64,000 nucleotides of DNA from Luteolibacter pohnpeiensis (GCF_016595435.1 NZ_JAENIJ010000009.1:93078-157077), one strand, 5' to 3'. Numbered from the stretch's first letter, positions 17,096-26,464 are shown. The notes: a model not told the origin generated them from the letters alone. Made by a program: numbers and translations.

Positions 17096-18100
17096 TCAGT
17101 TCGATTGATCCGGCTTGGCGATGCTTTCGCGCATTTGCGTATCCGACTTCACGTTTTGCATGCGGTAATAGTCCATTACCCCCAGATTTCCGCTGCGGAA
17201 TGCTTCTGCGAGAGCAAGTGGAACTTGAGCTTCGGCTTCAACGACCTTGGCTTTCATCTCTGCGACGCGGGCAACCATTTCCTGTTCGAGGGCGACAGCG
17301 GCAGCGCGGCGGATTTCCGCTTCAGCTTGGGCCATGTTCTTGTTGGCCTCAGCCTGTGCTTCCTGGAGCTGGGCGCCGACGTTTTCGCCGACATCGACGT
17401 CCGCAATGTCGATCGAGAGGATTTCGAAGGCGGTCCCAACGTCCAAACCGCGATGAAGCACGACTTTTGAAATCGAATCCGGAGATTCAAGAACGACTTT
17501 GTAGGTTTCGGCTGAGCCAATGGTGGTGACGATGCCCTCGCCGACGCGGGCGATGATCGTTTCTTCCTTCGCACCGCCGACAAAGCGGTCGAGGTTGGTG
17601 CGGACTGTCACGCGGGCGCGGACTTTCACTTGGATGCCGTCTTTGGAAACCCCGTCGATGGTGCTGCGGCCACTGGCTGGATTCGGGCAATCGATGACCT
17701 TCGGGTCAACGGAAGTGCGAACCGCTTCGACCACGCTTTTGCCGGAACCCTTGGTCGCGAGATCGATGGCGCAGGCGCGATTCCAATCGAGCGTGATGCC
17801 AGCCTTTTGCGCTGCGATCAGAGCCTGAATCGTTGGCAACACGTTACCGCCAGCGAGGAAATGCGCTTCAATGTCATCGATCGGGATATCGATGCCGGCT
17901 TTTTTCGCGGTGATGCGTGCATTGACCACCGGGCCGTACGGAACCTGACGCAAGCGCATGGCGATGAGATCGGTGAATCCGACGTAGGCACCCGCCAACC
18001 ATGCGCGCAACCAAACGCTGAAGAACGAAATGATAATCCCGATCAGCAGGAGGGCGAGGATTCCAAGAACGACTAAAACGACGACAACAAAACCAGTCAT
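17096..18100 (-). CDS. floA: Flotillin-like protein FloA
   Basis: 334 residues, UPF0365/FloA type. An N-terminal membrane segment ([36 protein letters not shown]) leads to the SPFH-like domain ([53 protein letters not shown]) and an Ala/Glu-rich helical tail ([21 protein letters not shown]). FloA organises functional membrane microdomains. Its start overlaps the stop of the small NfeD gene by four bases, as in the floA-nfeD operons of Bacillus. Confidence 0.92.
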   Translation of the reverse strand: MTGFVVVVLVVLGILALLLIGIIISFFSVWLRAWLAGAYVGFTDLIAMRLRQVPYGPVVNARITAKKAGIDIPIDDIEAHFLAGGNVLPTIQALIAAQKAGITLDWNRACAIDLATKGSGKSVVEAVRTSVDPKVIDCPNPASGRSTIDGVSKDGIQVKVRARVTVRTNLDRFVGGAKEETIIARVGEGIVTTIGSAETYKVVLESPDSISKVVLHRGLDVGTAFEILSIDIADVDVGENVGAQLQEAQAEANKNMAQAEAEIRRAAAVALEQEMVARVAEMKAKVVEAEAQVPLALAEAFRSGNLGVMDYYRMQNVKSDTQMRESIAKPDQSN

Positions 18101-18576
18101 GAGAGGATACTTTGTTTTTTAACGATCAGGCGGAAATTATCGGCGTCGATCACTTCGAGAGCCGATCCAACGGGGGCCTGTCCCGATTGGCAGAATGCTT
18201 CGTAGCGCTGGCCGTCAATGCGGACATAGCCACTGGGAGAAAGGAGTGTTAGAGCTTCGGCGGTTTTACCGATCAACTCGCGGGCTTCCGTGCCGAACGC
18301 AGCGCTGACACCGCGGACTTCACTCGAAAGGAATGCGCGGCGGCCAATCTTGGTTTTCGGCAAAACCCGGAACTCCAAGTAGAACGTGATCCCGGCTAAC
18401 AGAATGGCCGTGAAGATTGCCACCAAACCGCCGAGTGCGCCAAAGGTCGAGAAAGCGACACCGCAACCGATCAGCATCAGCAGAGCTCCAATCGCTCCTA
18501 AAATGCCACCCGGAATGATCACTTCGACCACCAAAGCAACAATTCCTAACAAAAACAGGATTGAGACCATCATCAT
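18097..18576 (-). CDS. NfeD-like short protein (NfeD1b type)
   Basis: 159 residues. Two or three transmembrane helices at the N-terminus ([37 protein letters not shown]) and a C-terminal OB-fold domain ([30 protein letters not shown]). Such proteins pair with FloA in membrane microdomains. It overlaps floA downstream and the NfeD protease gene upstream (each by four bases), so all three are one translationally coupled unit. Confidence 0.9.
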   Translation of the reverse strand: MMMVSILFLLGIVALVVEVIIPGGILGAIGALLMLIGCGVAFSTFGALGGLVAIFTAILLAGITFYLEFRVLPKTKIGRRAFLSSEVRGVSAAFGTEARELIGKTAEALTLLSPSGYVRIDGQRYEAFCQSGQAPVGSALEVIDADNFRLIVKKQSILS

Positions 18577-19988
18577 GACATCACCTCCACTACCAGGCTG
18601 AACTCGCCTTGTTTCTTAATGATCACCGGAGTGCCGACATCGGCATAACCAAAAGCGAGTTTTGCTTCATATCGCTGGCCTTCGACTTCCACCTGACCAC
18701 TCGGAAAAAGAGAAGTCACCGCCACACCAGCTTTGCCGACAAGAGGATGCTCAACATCGACCGGGTGGATGTAATGCACCGGTTCGCCCTTCACGGCCGC
18801 CTGCAAAACCATCCCGCCCCATGGTCCTTGATGCGGCAGAAACTTCAGCATCAACAGGAAAATCACCACGGCAAGAAGCACGCCGGTAGCGACGTTGATC
18901 AGCGGCCAGAGGAACGTTTCCGGTGCAAGCGCGATCAGTTGTTGCGGCCAGATGTCGGTCATCGACCAGATCAACGAACCAAGCATCAAGGCCACACCGA
19001 GTATCGCACAGACTGCGGTCCCCGGCAGGAAAAACAGTTCCACCAGCAAAAGGATCACCCCGATGGCAAAGAACAGGGCAGGTTCATGACCCGAAAGACC
19101 GGCGTTAAATTGAGCGAAGAAAAACACGCCGATCAGAACCGAACCTGAGATTCCAAAAATGCCGAAACCAGGGGTTTTGAACTCGATGAACAGCAGCAAG
19201 AGACCCAGCCCTAACAACACCGGGGTGATCTTTTGTAAAAAGCTCGCGAGTTCTTTAGACCAGGTGATTTCCAGTTGCGTCGAGGTCCAGTTCCCGTGTC
19301 CGAATTTCTGATCGAGCAGTTCGGCCAAATTGTTGGAAATCCCGGCACCTAACAACGTTTCCGGAGGATTTCCGTAGGTTTTCATCGCCTCCGTAGCTGT
19401 TAGAGAAAGCAGGCTGCCCTTCTCCTTGATGACCTCGTCATCGATTTTGAGCTCCTTGTCTTTGTCGATCATCGCCGCCAGCACCTCGCCGCGATAGCCT
19501 CGACCTTCGGTAACCGCGCGAACTTTTGCATTGATGAAGCTAACGACCTTCAGCCGCATGGTTTCCCCCAAATCCTGGCCACCGGATAGTACGGGAGCAG
19601 CTGCGCCGATCACGGCGTCAGGCGCGAAATGAATTTCATCGGTTCCTGCGCAAATCAACGCGCCAGCCGAGCCGGCTTCGTTATCAACGTAGGAAATTGT
19701 CAGGCCCGGATATTTATCCAAAGCTTTGAGAATTTCAAAAGTGACATCACCTGCACCGCCGGGTGTGTTGATATCCAGAACGACGGTTTTGATTCCTTGA
19801 TCGATTGCATCCTTCAGTCCGCTGCGGACGATGTAGAGCGTCGGCCAGTTGATTTCTCCATGGACGGGAATCACCATCACTTTGGCTTTTCCCGATTCGG
19901 TATGAGGCACGGTAGTTGGTTCTGCCCGTCCTGGGAGGGCGAGAAGCGAGAAAATCAGAGCTAGCAGAAATGTGAAATGGGCTTTCAC
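18573..19988 (-). CDS. NfeD family protein with ClpP-class serine protease domain
   Basis: About 471 residues from a GTG at 19988, chosen because it sits at once before a signal peptide (KAHFTFLLALIFSLLALPGRA); an ATG at 20105 would add 39 basic residues and overlap the GH5 gene. The protease domain shows LDINTPGGAG, DNEAGSAGALICAGTDEIH (catalytic Ser in SAGA) and a downstream Lys in ETMRLKVVSFINAKV. Several transmembrane helices and a C-terminal OB domain (VEVEGQRYEAKLAFG) follow. NfeD proteases cleave stomatin/flotillin-type partners; FloA is two genes downstream. Confidence 0.88.
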   Translation of the reverse strand: MKAHFTFLLALIFSLLALPGRAEPTTVPHTESGKAKVMVIPVHGEINWPTLYIVRSGLKDAIDQGIKTVVLDINTPGGAGDVTFEILKALDKYPGLTISYVDNEAGSAGALICAGTDEIHFAPDAVIGAAAPVLSGGQDLGETMRLKVVSFINAKVRAVTEGRGYRGEVLAAMIDKDKELKIDDEVIKEKGSLLSLTATEAMKTYGNPPETLLGAGISNNLAELLDQKFGHGNWTSTQLEITWSKELASFLQKITPVLLGLGLLLLFIEFKTPGFGIFGISGSVLIGVFFFAQFNAGLSGHEPALFFAIGVILLLVELFFLPGTAVCAILGVALMLGSLIWSMTDIWPQQLIALAPETFLWPLINVATGVLLAVVIFLLMLKFLPHQGPWGGMVLQAAVKGEPVHYIHPVDVEHPLVGKAGVAVTSLFPSGQVEVEGQRYEAKLAFGYADVGTPVIIKKQGEFSLVVEVMS

Positions 19989-20073
19989 CGGACACAAGCT
20001 GACGCATTCAGGCAGCACCCGCAAGTTTTCACGCACCGATTGGAAACAGCGCTGGATTTTGGACCGCCTAAAC

Positions 20074-21117
20074 TCAGTGAGTTCCTTCAGAAACCGGCGC
20101 AACATGCTTCAACAATGGCGCCATCTGAGCACGATCCTGCCCATCTTTGGCGGGGCGAAGCAGCATGAAATAATCATCGCCCCACCAAGGTCCCGCAGCC
20201 CACCAGGTCCAGCCTAGCCAGACGTCGGCGTGATCATCGAGAAACCCGAGCTGGTCATCAATGGCGGCTAATGAAACGGGATCGTTTGCACCGCCAAACT
20301 CACCGAGAAAGCCCTTTTTTCCGTGCTCATGGAGCCATTTCGTGACGCCTTTCAATTTTTCGGAGCCAATGGTGGCACTTACGGGCTTTGGCGAGGAACC
20401 TGAGAAGTTCGAATCGAGATATTGATGGATCTCGAACGCGAAATGATCCGCAGGATCGACGATTTCCAGCATCACTTTGGCGTTCGGCGTGCCATACCAG
20501 TCGGAATTCCAGCTATGACCGCCGGAAAAACCATTGCCGCAGACCAGAATCAGATTTTTCGCGCCGGTTTTTCGTATCGCCTGGATTCCGGCATTGGCGG
20601 CGTCTCGCCATTGCTCGGTGGGTAAGCCATGCGGCTCGTTCATGAGGCCGAAAAAGACATGCGGGTCGTTGCCAAATTCGGTTGCCAATCGCTGCCATAA
20701 ATCGGCAAACGCCGTGAACGGAACTTCGGTGGAACCGATGAAGCTTCCGCGATATTTGGCGTAATTATGGACGTCCAAAATCGCGTAACCACCTTTTGCG
20801 GTGATTCCCTCGATCAGAGACCGCAGCCGTTTGATTTCCGCAGGATCAAGATCTTTCTCAAGCTCTGGTTGCAGCCGTTCCCAGAGAAAAGGAACACGCA
20901 GGGTGTTCATCCCTTTCTCGAGGAAATAGGAGGCATCTTTGAGACTCGGATAAATGTAATCCTTGCCGTAAATACCGGGGCGTTTGCTGCCAAATTCGGC
21001 ACCGGAAAGGGAAACCCCGGTGTAAGGAAGCGGCGGTGCTCCCAAGGCAGGGAGGATAGCCGCCAGCCAAACAAGAAATCCGAAGGATCGGCTTATTTTT
21101 TTTGTTCGAACAGCCAT
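20074..21117 (-). CDS. Secreted glycoside hydrolase family 5 (cellulase-like)
   Basis: 347 residues with a signal peptide (SFGFLVWLAAILPALGA). GH5 hallmarks: NTLRVPFLWERLQP, ILDVHNYAKYRG, GLMNEPHGLPTEQW (acid/base Glu in NEP), FEIHQYLDSNFSG, and the nucleophile in GFLGEFGG. It should cleave a beta-1,4-glucan or related polysaccharide outside the cytoplasm. It overlaps the upstream esterase gene by 25 bases, so the two are in one transcript. Confidence 0.9.
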   Translation of the reverse strand: MAVRTKKISRSFGFLVWLAAILPALGAPPLPYTGVSLSGAEFGSKRPGIYGKDYIYPSLKDASYFLEKGMNTLRVPFLWERLQPELEKDLDPAEIKRLRSLIEGITAKGGYAILDVHNYAKYRGSFIGSTEVPFTAFADLWQRLATEFGNDPHVFFGLMNEPHGLPTEQWRDAANAGIQAIRKTGAKNLILVCGNGFSGGHSWNSDWYGTPNAKVMLEIVDPADHFAFEIHQYLDSNFSGSSPKPVSATIGSEKLKGVTKWLHEHGKKGFLGEFGGANDPVSLAAIDDQLGFLDDHADVWLGWTWWAAGPWWGDDYFMLLRPAKDGQDRAQMAPLLKHVAPVSEGTH

Positions 21118-21863
21118 TTGGTGACTTCCGGATTATCGTAAGTCTGAGTCCAGGAATCGTGCCCAACCCCGGGATAGTAAGTGACTTTTGGTTTTCCGCC
21201 TGCCTTTTCAAGCGCAGCAACCATTTGACGTGTGAGATCGACGCTTACCGTAGGATCCGCTTCGCCATGGAAGGTCCAAATCGGGACATTCTTGAATTTT
21301 TTTGCGATATCTGGGTTGCCGCCACCACAAATTGGAACTGCTGCAGCGATGTGCTTTCCTTCGCGACCCAAGAGTCCCCAAGTGCCGAATCCACCCATGG
21401 AAATGCCTGTGACGTAGATCCTGTCTGGATCCACCGGGTACTGCTTCTCGAATTTTTCGACCAATGCCCAAGCGGCATCCAGTCGTTTGTAGAGTCCGTC
21501 TTCCTCGGCAAGTTTCTTTGTCTCAGAGTTGTAGGGTGCCCAATATCCTTGTTTCGGGCATTGAGGAGCGATCAAATAGCATGGCTCGTTGATTTTCGCA
21601 GCTTCACGAAGAATCGCCATCACGCCGTGTTTGAGCTGAGCCTGGTTATCGTCGCCTTTTTCGCCCGCACCGTGGAGAAACAGAACCAATGGATACAATT
21701 TGCCGGGAGCGAGTGATTCTGGCTCATGCCAGCGATAAGGCACCGTGGCATCATTCGGTGCTTTCCAGACTTCCGCTTTCAATTCCTCTGCTTTGACCTG
21801 TGAAATCATGGTGGTGATCAGAAGTAAACCTATCGTGCGCATCCCATGAGGTTGAGCCATCAA
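21093..21863 (-). CDS. Exported alpha/beta-hydrolase esterase (PHB depolymerase/CE1-like)
   Basis: 256 residues with a signal peptide (GLLLITTMISQVKAEE); the ATG at 21863 overlaps the stop of the SDR gene (ATGA), while codon 8 (21842) is an alternative. The nucleophile elbow is TGISMGGFGTWGL, the acid is in HGEADPTVSV and the base in GVGHDSW. PLVLFLHGAGEKGDD forms the oxyanion-hole HG region. Such proteins act as feruloyl, acetyl or polyester esterases; next to a GH5 a role in removing side groups from plant polysaccharide is plausible. Confidence 0.85.
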   Translation of the reverse strand: MMAQPHGMRTIGLLLITTMISQVKAEELKAEVWKAPNDATVPYRWHEPESLAPGKLYPLVLFLHGAGEKGDDNQAQLKHGVMAILREAAKINEPCYLIAPQCPKQGYWAPYNSETKKLAEEDGLYKRLDAAWALVEKFEKQYPVDPDRIYVTGISMGGFGTWGLLGREGKHIAAAVPICGGGNPDIAKKFKNVPIWTFHGEADPTVSVDLTRQMVAALEKAGGKPKVTYYPGVGHDSWTQTYDNPEVTKWLFEQKK

Positions 21864-22510
21864 AGGCGGCTGTCGAGTTGGAAAATCTGCCCGGACGTGT
21901 GAGGGAGGTTTTCATGCAAAAACCGAATAAATCCCGCAACTGCCTCGCAATCGTTGAAAGCGCCCAGCTGATGCTCCGCAAGAACTTGCTCCCGACGGCT
22001 GGGAGAAACGCTTGCCGTCATCGGTGTTTCCAGAAATCCGGGCAAAATCGAGTTCACACGGATGCCTTTGGCACCAAATTCCGCCGCAAGGTCCTTCGTC
22101 GCACCCAGCAAGGCTGCTTTCGCCGTTGCGTACGCTACCTGGCCGATGGGCGGGTGAATCGCCGAATACGATGAGATGAAGACCACCTGACCCTGAATCT
22201 CGTTCTGCAGCATTCCAGCGATGGCAGCGCGTGCGCAGGCCAAGGAAGCGCTCAGGTTGATCCGAAGTGTCTCGTCCCATGATTTCTCCCTCAAACGCGC
22301 CAGCGGGGCATCTGAGGTAATTCCTGCCGCACATACCAGCAAATCAACCCGCCGATGCAGGAACCAAGGCTGGATGGATTCGAGATGGTGAAGATCGAGA
22401 TCCTTTCGGCCAAAAGCCGTGACCTGCCAATCTGACCCCGGATTAGACAACGCGCGTTCAATGGCCTGCCCAAGACCTCCCGTTCCTCCACTGATCACAG
22501 CGTGTTTCAC
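21860..22510 (-). CDS. SDR-family oxidoreductase
   Basis: About 216 residues if it starts at the GTG at 22510 (VKHAVISGGTGGLGQAIE), the normal distance from start to the glycine motif; the next in-frame ATG (22636) would add 42 residues with no SDR character. Catalytic elements: CAAGITSDAPLARL, ISSYSAIHPPIGQVAYATAKAALLG with Ser, Tyr and Lys, and VNSILPGFLETPM. Similar to 3-oxoacyl-ACP reductase-like SDRs. First gene of an apparent SDR-esterase-GH5 unit. Confidence 0.8.
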   Translation of the reverse strand: MKHAVISGGTGGLGQAIERALSNPGSDWQVTAFGRKDLDLHHLESIQPWFLHRRVDLLVCAAGITSDAPLARLREKSWDETLRINLSASLACARAAIAGMLQNEIQGQVVFISSYSAIHPPIGQVAYATAKAALLGATKDLAAEFGAKGIRVNSILPGFLETPMTASVSPSRREQVLAEHQLGAFNDCEAVAGFIRFLHENLPHTSGQIFQLDSRL

Positions 22511-22572
22511 CGAGCCATTGTGGGTTGCGTCATCCGATTGAACAAGCTCGGTGGAAGAACCTGTGAGAACGC

Positions 22573-22581
22573 TGTGAATAA
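22573..22581 (-). promoter_or_regulatory. DnaA box (TTATTCACA)
   Basis: Reads TGTGAATAA on the plus strand; it matches the relaxed consensus TTATNCACA exactly. It lies 144 bases from a perfect TTATCCACA in the same intergenic region. Confidence 0.4.
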
Positions 22582-22664
22582 CCACGGGAATAGTGGGGAA
22601 ATGACTCTCTGCCCTGGATCGATATTGGGTTCTCACGAGAACATTTCGGATTTACCCCAAGTTA

Positions 22665-22680
22665 TTCTTCACGTGGAACC
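22665..22680. promoter_or_regulatory. Degenerate parS-like site
   Basis: TTCTTCACGTGGAACC matches TGTTCCACGTGGAACA at 12 of 16 positions with an intact right half CACGTGGAAC. The terminal C also occurs in Pseudomonas parS. Weaker than the three sites near mnmG. Confidence 0.35.
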
Positions 22681-22716
22681 CTGATGGTATCGCTGAGGAA
22701 CAGGCTTTTTTTGAAG

Positions 22717-22725
22717 TTATCCACA
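22717..22725 (+). promoter_or_regulatory. DnaA box (TTATCCACA, perfect consensus)
   Basis: Exact match to the strongest E. coli-type DnaA box, four bases after a T7 run. It is in the non-coding stretch between the SDR and pdhC genes. Confidence 0.5.
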
Positions 22726-22882
22726 TGGAGAAGAAGATGATCTTATGGTGTCAAAAAATGAAGAATTCATCAGAGAGCCGATTCACAAGTGGATGCCAAT
22801 ACCTAACAGACGTTCGTTTGCTCTGACCTTGCACGGACTTTCGATCGGGCCGGAGCTGGGTGCGCAAGTGGGGCCTGATCGT

Positions 22883-22920
22883 AAAAAAGCCCCGCTCTTT
22901 CGCGTGGAAAGGCGGGGCTT
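22883..22920 (-). terminator. Rho-independent terminator of pdhC
   Basis: On the minus strand AAGCCCCGC (rc of 22912-22920) pairs with GCGGGGCTT (rc of 22888-22896), a 9-bp stem with a 15-base loop, running into TTTTTT. It lies about 75 bases after the pdhC stop. Confidence 0.85.
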
Positions 22921-22994
22921 GAATTGAGGGGTTGCTGGAGCTCTTCTCGGATGCTTCAGGGAAGGTCAGAGGGTCCAGAGAAGGCCAGGGGGCC

Positions 22995-24287
22995 TTACAG
23001 GAGCATCAGGGCAGGTTGCTCGATCAGCTTCTTCACTTCGGACAGGAACTGAGCGGCTACAGCACCGTCTACCACGCGGTGGTCAGCAGACAGGCCGAGA
23101 TTGATGCGCAAACCAGGAACGACTTGGCCGTTTTTGACGACAGGCTTCTCGACGGCTGCTCCCACAGAAAGGATGGCTGCTTGCGGTGGGTTTACGATCG
23201 CATCGAAGCTTTCGATACCCCAGGCACCAAGGTTGGAGACCGTGATGGTTCCACCGTCGAACTCGTTTGGTTTCAACTTCTTGTCCTTGGCGCGAGCAGC
23301 GAAATCTTTAACCGCTTTGGAAATGGCCAGCAGGGATTGGCTTTCTGCTTCCTTGATGACAGGGGTGACCAAGCCGTCTTCGACAGCGATGGCGACCGAA
23401 AGACCGACATGCTTGAAGCGGACGATGTGATCGCCAGCGAAAGAAGCGTTGATGTCTGGGACAACTTGAGCCGCAGTGATGACTGCTTTCAGGATGAAAT
23501 CGTTGACGGAGTATTTGTTGCCGTGAGTTTTTTCAGCCTGCTCATTCACTTGCTTGCGGAGCGCCATCAACGGCGCTGCATCAGCTTCTAGGTGCAGGTA
23601 GAAGTGAGGGATGGTGACTTTGGAGGTCAGCAAACGTGAGGCGATCACTTTCCGCATGGAAGAAAGCTCGATCCGCTCGTCGCCTTCTTTAGCGGTAGGA
23701 AGAATGGCTTGGGCTGGTGCGGCTGCAGGCGCGGTGGCCTTGTTTTTGGCCGCTGCTGCGAGTCCTGCGGCTGCAGACGCGTCCGATGAGGTTTTGCCGG
23801 CAGGTGCGGATTCGACGTCGGCTTTGACGATGCGTCCGCCTGGGCCGGTACCTTTGACATTGGAAAGATCAACTTTGAGGTCGGCAGCAATCTTGCGTGC
23901 GAGTGGGGATGCTTTGACGCGTGAACCGTCCGCGCTGGTCACAGAGGCTGCAGCTTGTGGAGCGGTTGCCGGGCTTGCAGCTGCTTCAGCAGTAGCAGGC
24001 GCTGCGGGTGCTGCTGCGGATTTCTCTTCAGCAGGGGCATCGGAACTGCCGTCGCCATCGAGAACGGCGAGAACACTACCGATCGGCGCCTTTTCGCCTT
24101 CCTGAATCATAATGGAGGTGATGGTTCCTTCATCGAAGGCTTCCATTTCCATGGTGGCCTTGTCGGTCTCCACCTCGGCAAGGATGTCTCCTATTTCGAT
24201 GCTATCGCCGACTTTTTTGTGCCATTTGATAAGGGTCCCCTCGGTCATGGTGTCCGAGAGCTTGGGCATTTCGATGTTCACTGGCAT
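22995..24287 (-). CDS. pdhC: Pyruvate dehydrogenase E2 (dihydrolipoamide acetyltransferase)
   Basis: 430 residues in the standard order: one lipoyl domain with the lipoylated lysine in VETDKATMEME (about residue 43), an Ala/Pro-rich linker, the E3/E1-binding domain (VKASPLARKIAADLKVDLSNVKGTG-type, residues about 125-165), a second linker, and the catalytic domain ending with DHRVVDGAVAAQFL (catalytic His and Asp). It moves the acetyl group to CoA. Unusually it is separated from pdhA/pdhB by three lipoprotein genes and a terminator. No E3 (lpd) gene is in the window. Confidence 0.93.
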   Translation of the reverse strand: MPVNIEMPKLSDTMTEGTLIKWHKKVGDSIEIGDILAEVETDKATMEMEAFDEGTITSIMIQEGEKAPIGSVLAVLDGDGSSDAPAEEKSAAAPAAPATAEAAASPATAPQAAASVTSADGSRVKASPLARKIAADLKVDLSNVKGTGPGGRIVKADVESAPAGKTSSDASAAAGLAAAAKNKATAPAAAPAQAILPTAKEGDERIELSSMRKVIASRLLTSKVTIPHFYLHLEADAAPLMALRKQVNEQAEKTHGNKYSVNDFILKAVITAAQVVPDINASFAGDHIVRFKHVGLSVAIAVEDGLVTPVIKEAESQSLLAISKAVKDFAARAKDKKLKPNEFDGGTITVSNLGAWGIESFDAIVNPPQAAILSVGAAVEKPVVKNGQVVPGLRINLGLSADHRVVDGAVAAQFLSEVKKLIEQPALMLL

Positions 24288-24368
24288 GGGATCAATAGGA
24301 GTAACTGGGCTGAGAATGGGAGAATGTCGGGGGTTTTCCAGACTTTTTCCGAATGGATTTCAAGACAT

Positions 24369-24403
24369 GAAAACGCGCGGTGACCGGAATGGCCGCCGCG
24401 CGT
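24369..24403 (-). terminator. Rho-independent terminator of the lipoprotein genes
   Basis: On the minus strand ACGCGCGG (rc of 24396-24403) pairs with CCGCGCGT (rc of 24373-24380), then TTTTC. The loop can pair further (GGCC/GGTC). It stands between the lipoprotein gene at 24446 and pdhC, implying a separate promoter for pdhC within 24288-24368. Confidence 0.65.
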
Positions 24404-24445
24404 GGTAAGAAAACTCAATTAGAGAGGTTTAAATGAGCGGAGGAA

Positions 24446-24832
24446 TCAAGGAGCAAGGGTCTTCATCGTCGGCACCAAACCGATGAATGGGCTGCCGGTT
24501 GCTGGTTGAGCGGTCACCATGTTGAGGAATTCCTCAGAGGTCGTGCCGCAGCATCCTGTGGTTGGGCAGTAGAAGTGAGTGCAAGGTCCGCATTTCACTC
24601 TCACCTTTTTTGTCACGGTCTTGTAACGTGGAACTTTCTTCTCGACGGTTTGCACCATGCCATCCTTTGGATCGCCAACCGCAACTTGTTCTGTAACGGT
24701 GTCGTAGCCGCAGAGTTTAACTTGCTTGGTTTCAGTCACATAGCTAGCCTTGTGAAGGCTGAACATGGAGCAGCAGGAAGAGAAACCGAGGGAAACCGCG
24801 ATCAGCGTGGTGAGATAAAACAGGTTTTTCAT
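24446..24832 (-). CDS. Cys-rich lipoprotein of unknown function
   Basis: 128 residues. Signal peptide MKNLFYLTTLIAVSLGFSSC with lipobox F-S-S-C at residue 20, then a second Cys. The mature part has two V-T-x-x-V/Y-x-T-V-T repeats (YVTETKQVKLCGYDTVTEQV and VEKKVPRYKTVTKKVRV) and a cysteine cluster C-x2-C-x4-C-x4-CC (CGPCTHFYCPTTGCC), suggesting disulfides or metal binding in the periplasm. Its first 25 residues resemble the 24-residue peptide encoded just upstream. Family not recognised. Confidence 0.7.
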   Translation of the reverse strand: MKNLFYLTTLIAVSLGFSSCCSMFSLHKASYVTETKQVKLCGYDTVTEQVAVGDPKDGMVQTVEKKVPRYKTVTKKVRVKCGPCTHFYCPTTGCCGTTSEEFLNMVTAQPATGSPFIGLVPTMKTLAP

Positions 24833-24882
24833 GGGGTGTTTTGTTTGGAGTAGGGAGGGTTATGGAGGCAGATAAACATCAT

Positions 24883-24957
24883 TTAGAACATGCAGCAGCA
24901 AGAAGAAAGTGCGAGTGCGACTGCGGACAATGATAGGAGGATGGCAATGTTTTTCAT
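24883..24957 (-). CDS. 24-residue micro-lipoprotein
   Basis: A 25-codon frame encoding a basic start (MKN), a hydrophobic core of Ile/Leu/Ala/Val, the lipobox A-L-S-S-C, then only C-C-M-F before TAA. GGCGGA lies 5 bases before the ATG as a ribosome-binding site. After cleavage and lipidation the mature product would be CCCMF. The ending SSCCxMF is shared with the start of the next gene (SSCCSMF), so it is either a shortened paralogue or a separate entericidin-like lipopeptide. It is not a shadow, because no other gene covers it. Confidence 0.55.
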   Translation of the reverse strand: MKNIAILLSLSAVALALSSCCCMF

Positions 24958-25022
24958 ACTATCCGCCAAGATAAGGGCGTTCTTCCCGATGGCAACGAAA
25001 AAGACGGAGTTGATGCTCCGAT

Positions 25023-25379
25023 CTAACCGTTTTTGACCGCCGTGACGATGCCGTTCTCGACCGTGAAATTCAGTCGATCGGGGATAAAATCCTGCGTCAC
25101 CATTTTCTCTTCGCCATCGATGCTGATCACTCGATGGCGCAGACCTGCTTGATCTGCGATTTTCTCGGCTTCTTCTAAGCGAAGGCCCACATAACTTTCT
25201 GGCCCGCTCCTGGGCGCGTCAGCTCCGGTGTCCGAAGGAGCTGGTTTCAGATCCGACCCTTGAGATTCGTCCACTGGAACCGGGGTCGGAGCTGAAGTTG
25301 AATCTTTGGGATCGCACGCATTGAGGCATAAGCTGCCAGTCAATGCGGCGAAGGTGATTCGATACCGATGGGTTTTCAT
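25023..25379 (-). CDS. Lipoprotein with I78/potato-inhibitor-I-like C-terminal domain
   Basis: 118 residues. Signal peptide with lipobox L-N-A-C (CLNACDP), a Pro/Ser/Asp-rich linker (residues 28-60), and a 55-residue domain: YVGLRLEEAEKIADQAGL, HRVISIDGEE, then DFIPDRLNFTVENGIVT. The R-L-N-F-x-V-x-x-G-x-V ending matches small serine-protease inhibitor-like domains of the I78/eglin type, where the loop before it contacts the protease. Inhibitor activity is inferred. Lies 43 bases after pdhB. Confidence 0.6.
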   Translation of the reverse strand: MKTHRYRITFAALTGSLCLNACDPKDSTSAPTPVPVDESQGSDLKPAPSDTGADAPRSGPESYVGLRLEEAEKIADQAGLRHRVISIDGEEKMVTQDFIPDRLNFTVENGIVTAVKNG

Positions 25380-25421
25380 GGGATTTTAAAATGCATTCAC
25401 GAAAACCATCGGCCGAAGAGA

Positions 25422-26408
<987 letters not shown>

Positions 26409-26464
26409 GGAAGGTAATTCTAGGTCGGTGGGAGAGTTGGAATTTAGGAATTCAAAGGGTCGGT

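Larger units (their letters stand above)
22511..22994. other. 484-base non-coding region with DnaA boxes and symmetric elements
   Basis: No convincing gene in any frame. It holds two TTATNCACA boxes (22573-22581 minus, 22717-22725 plus), an inverted repeat GTTCTC-AC-GAGAAC (22629-22642), a parS-like element (22665-22680), a run of seven T (22706-22712) next to the perfect DnaA box, and the pdhC terminator (22883-22920). It could be simple intergenic space or part of a replication origin or DnaA-titration site. Confidence 0.45.

Noticed and set aside
22745..22927. 60-codon frame on the plus strand between the SDR and pdhC genes
   Set aside because: Ends inside the terminator hairpin, no recognisable domain; treated as non-coding.
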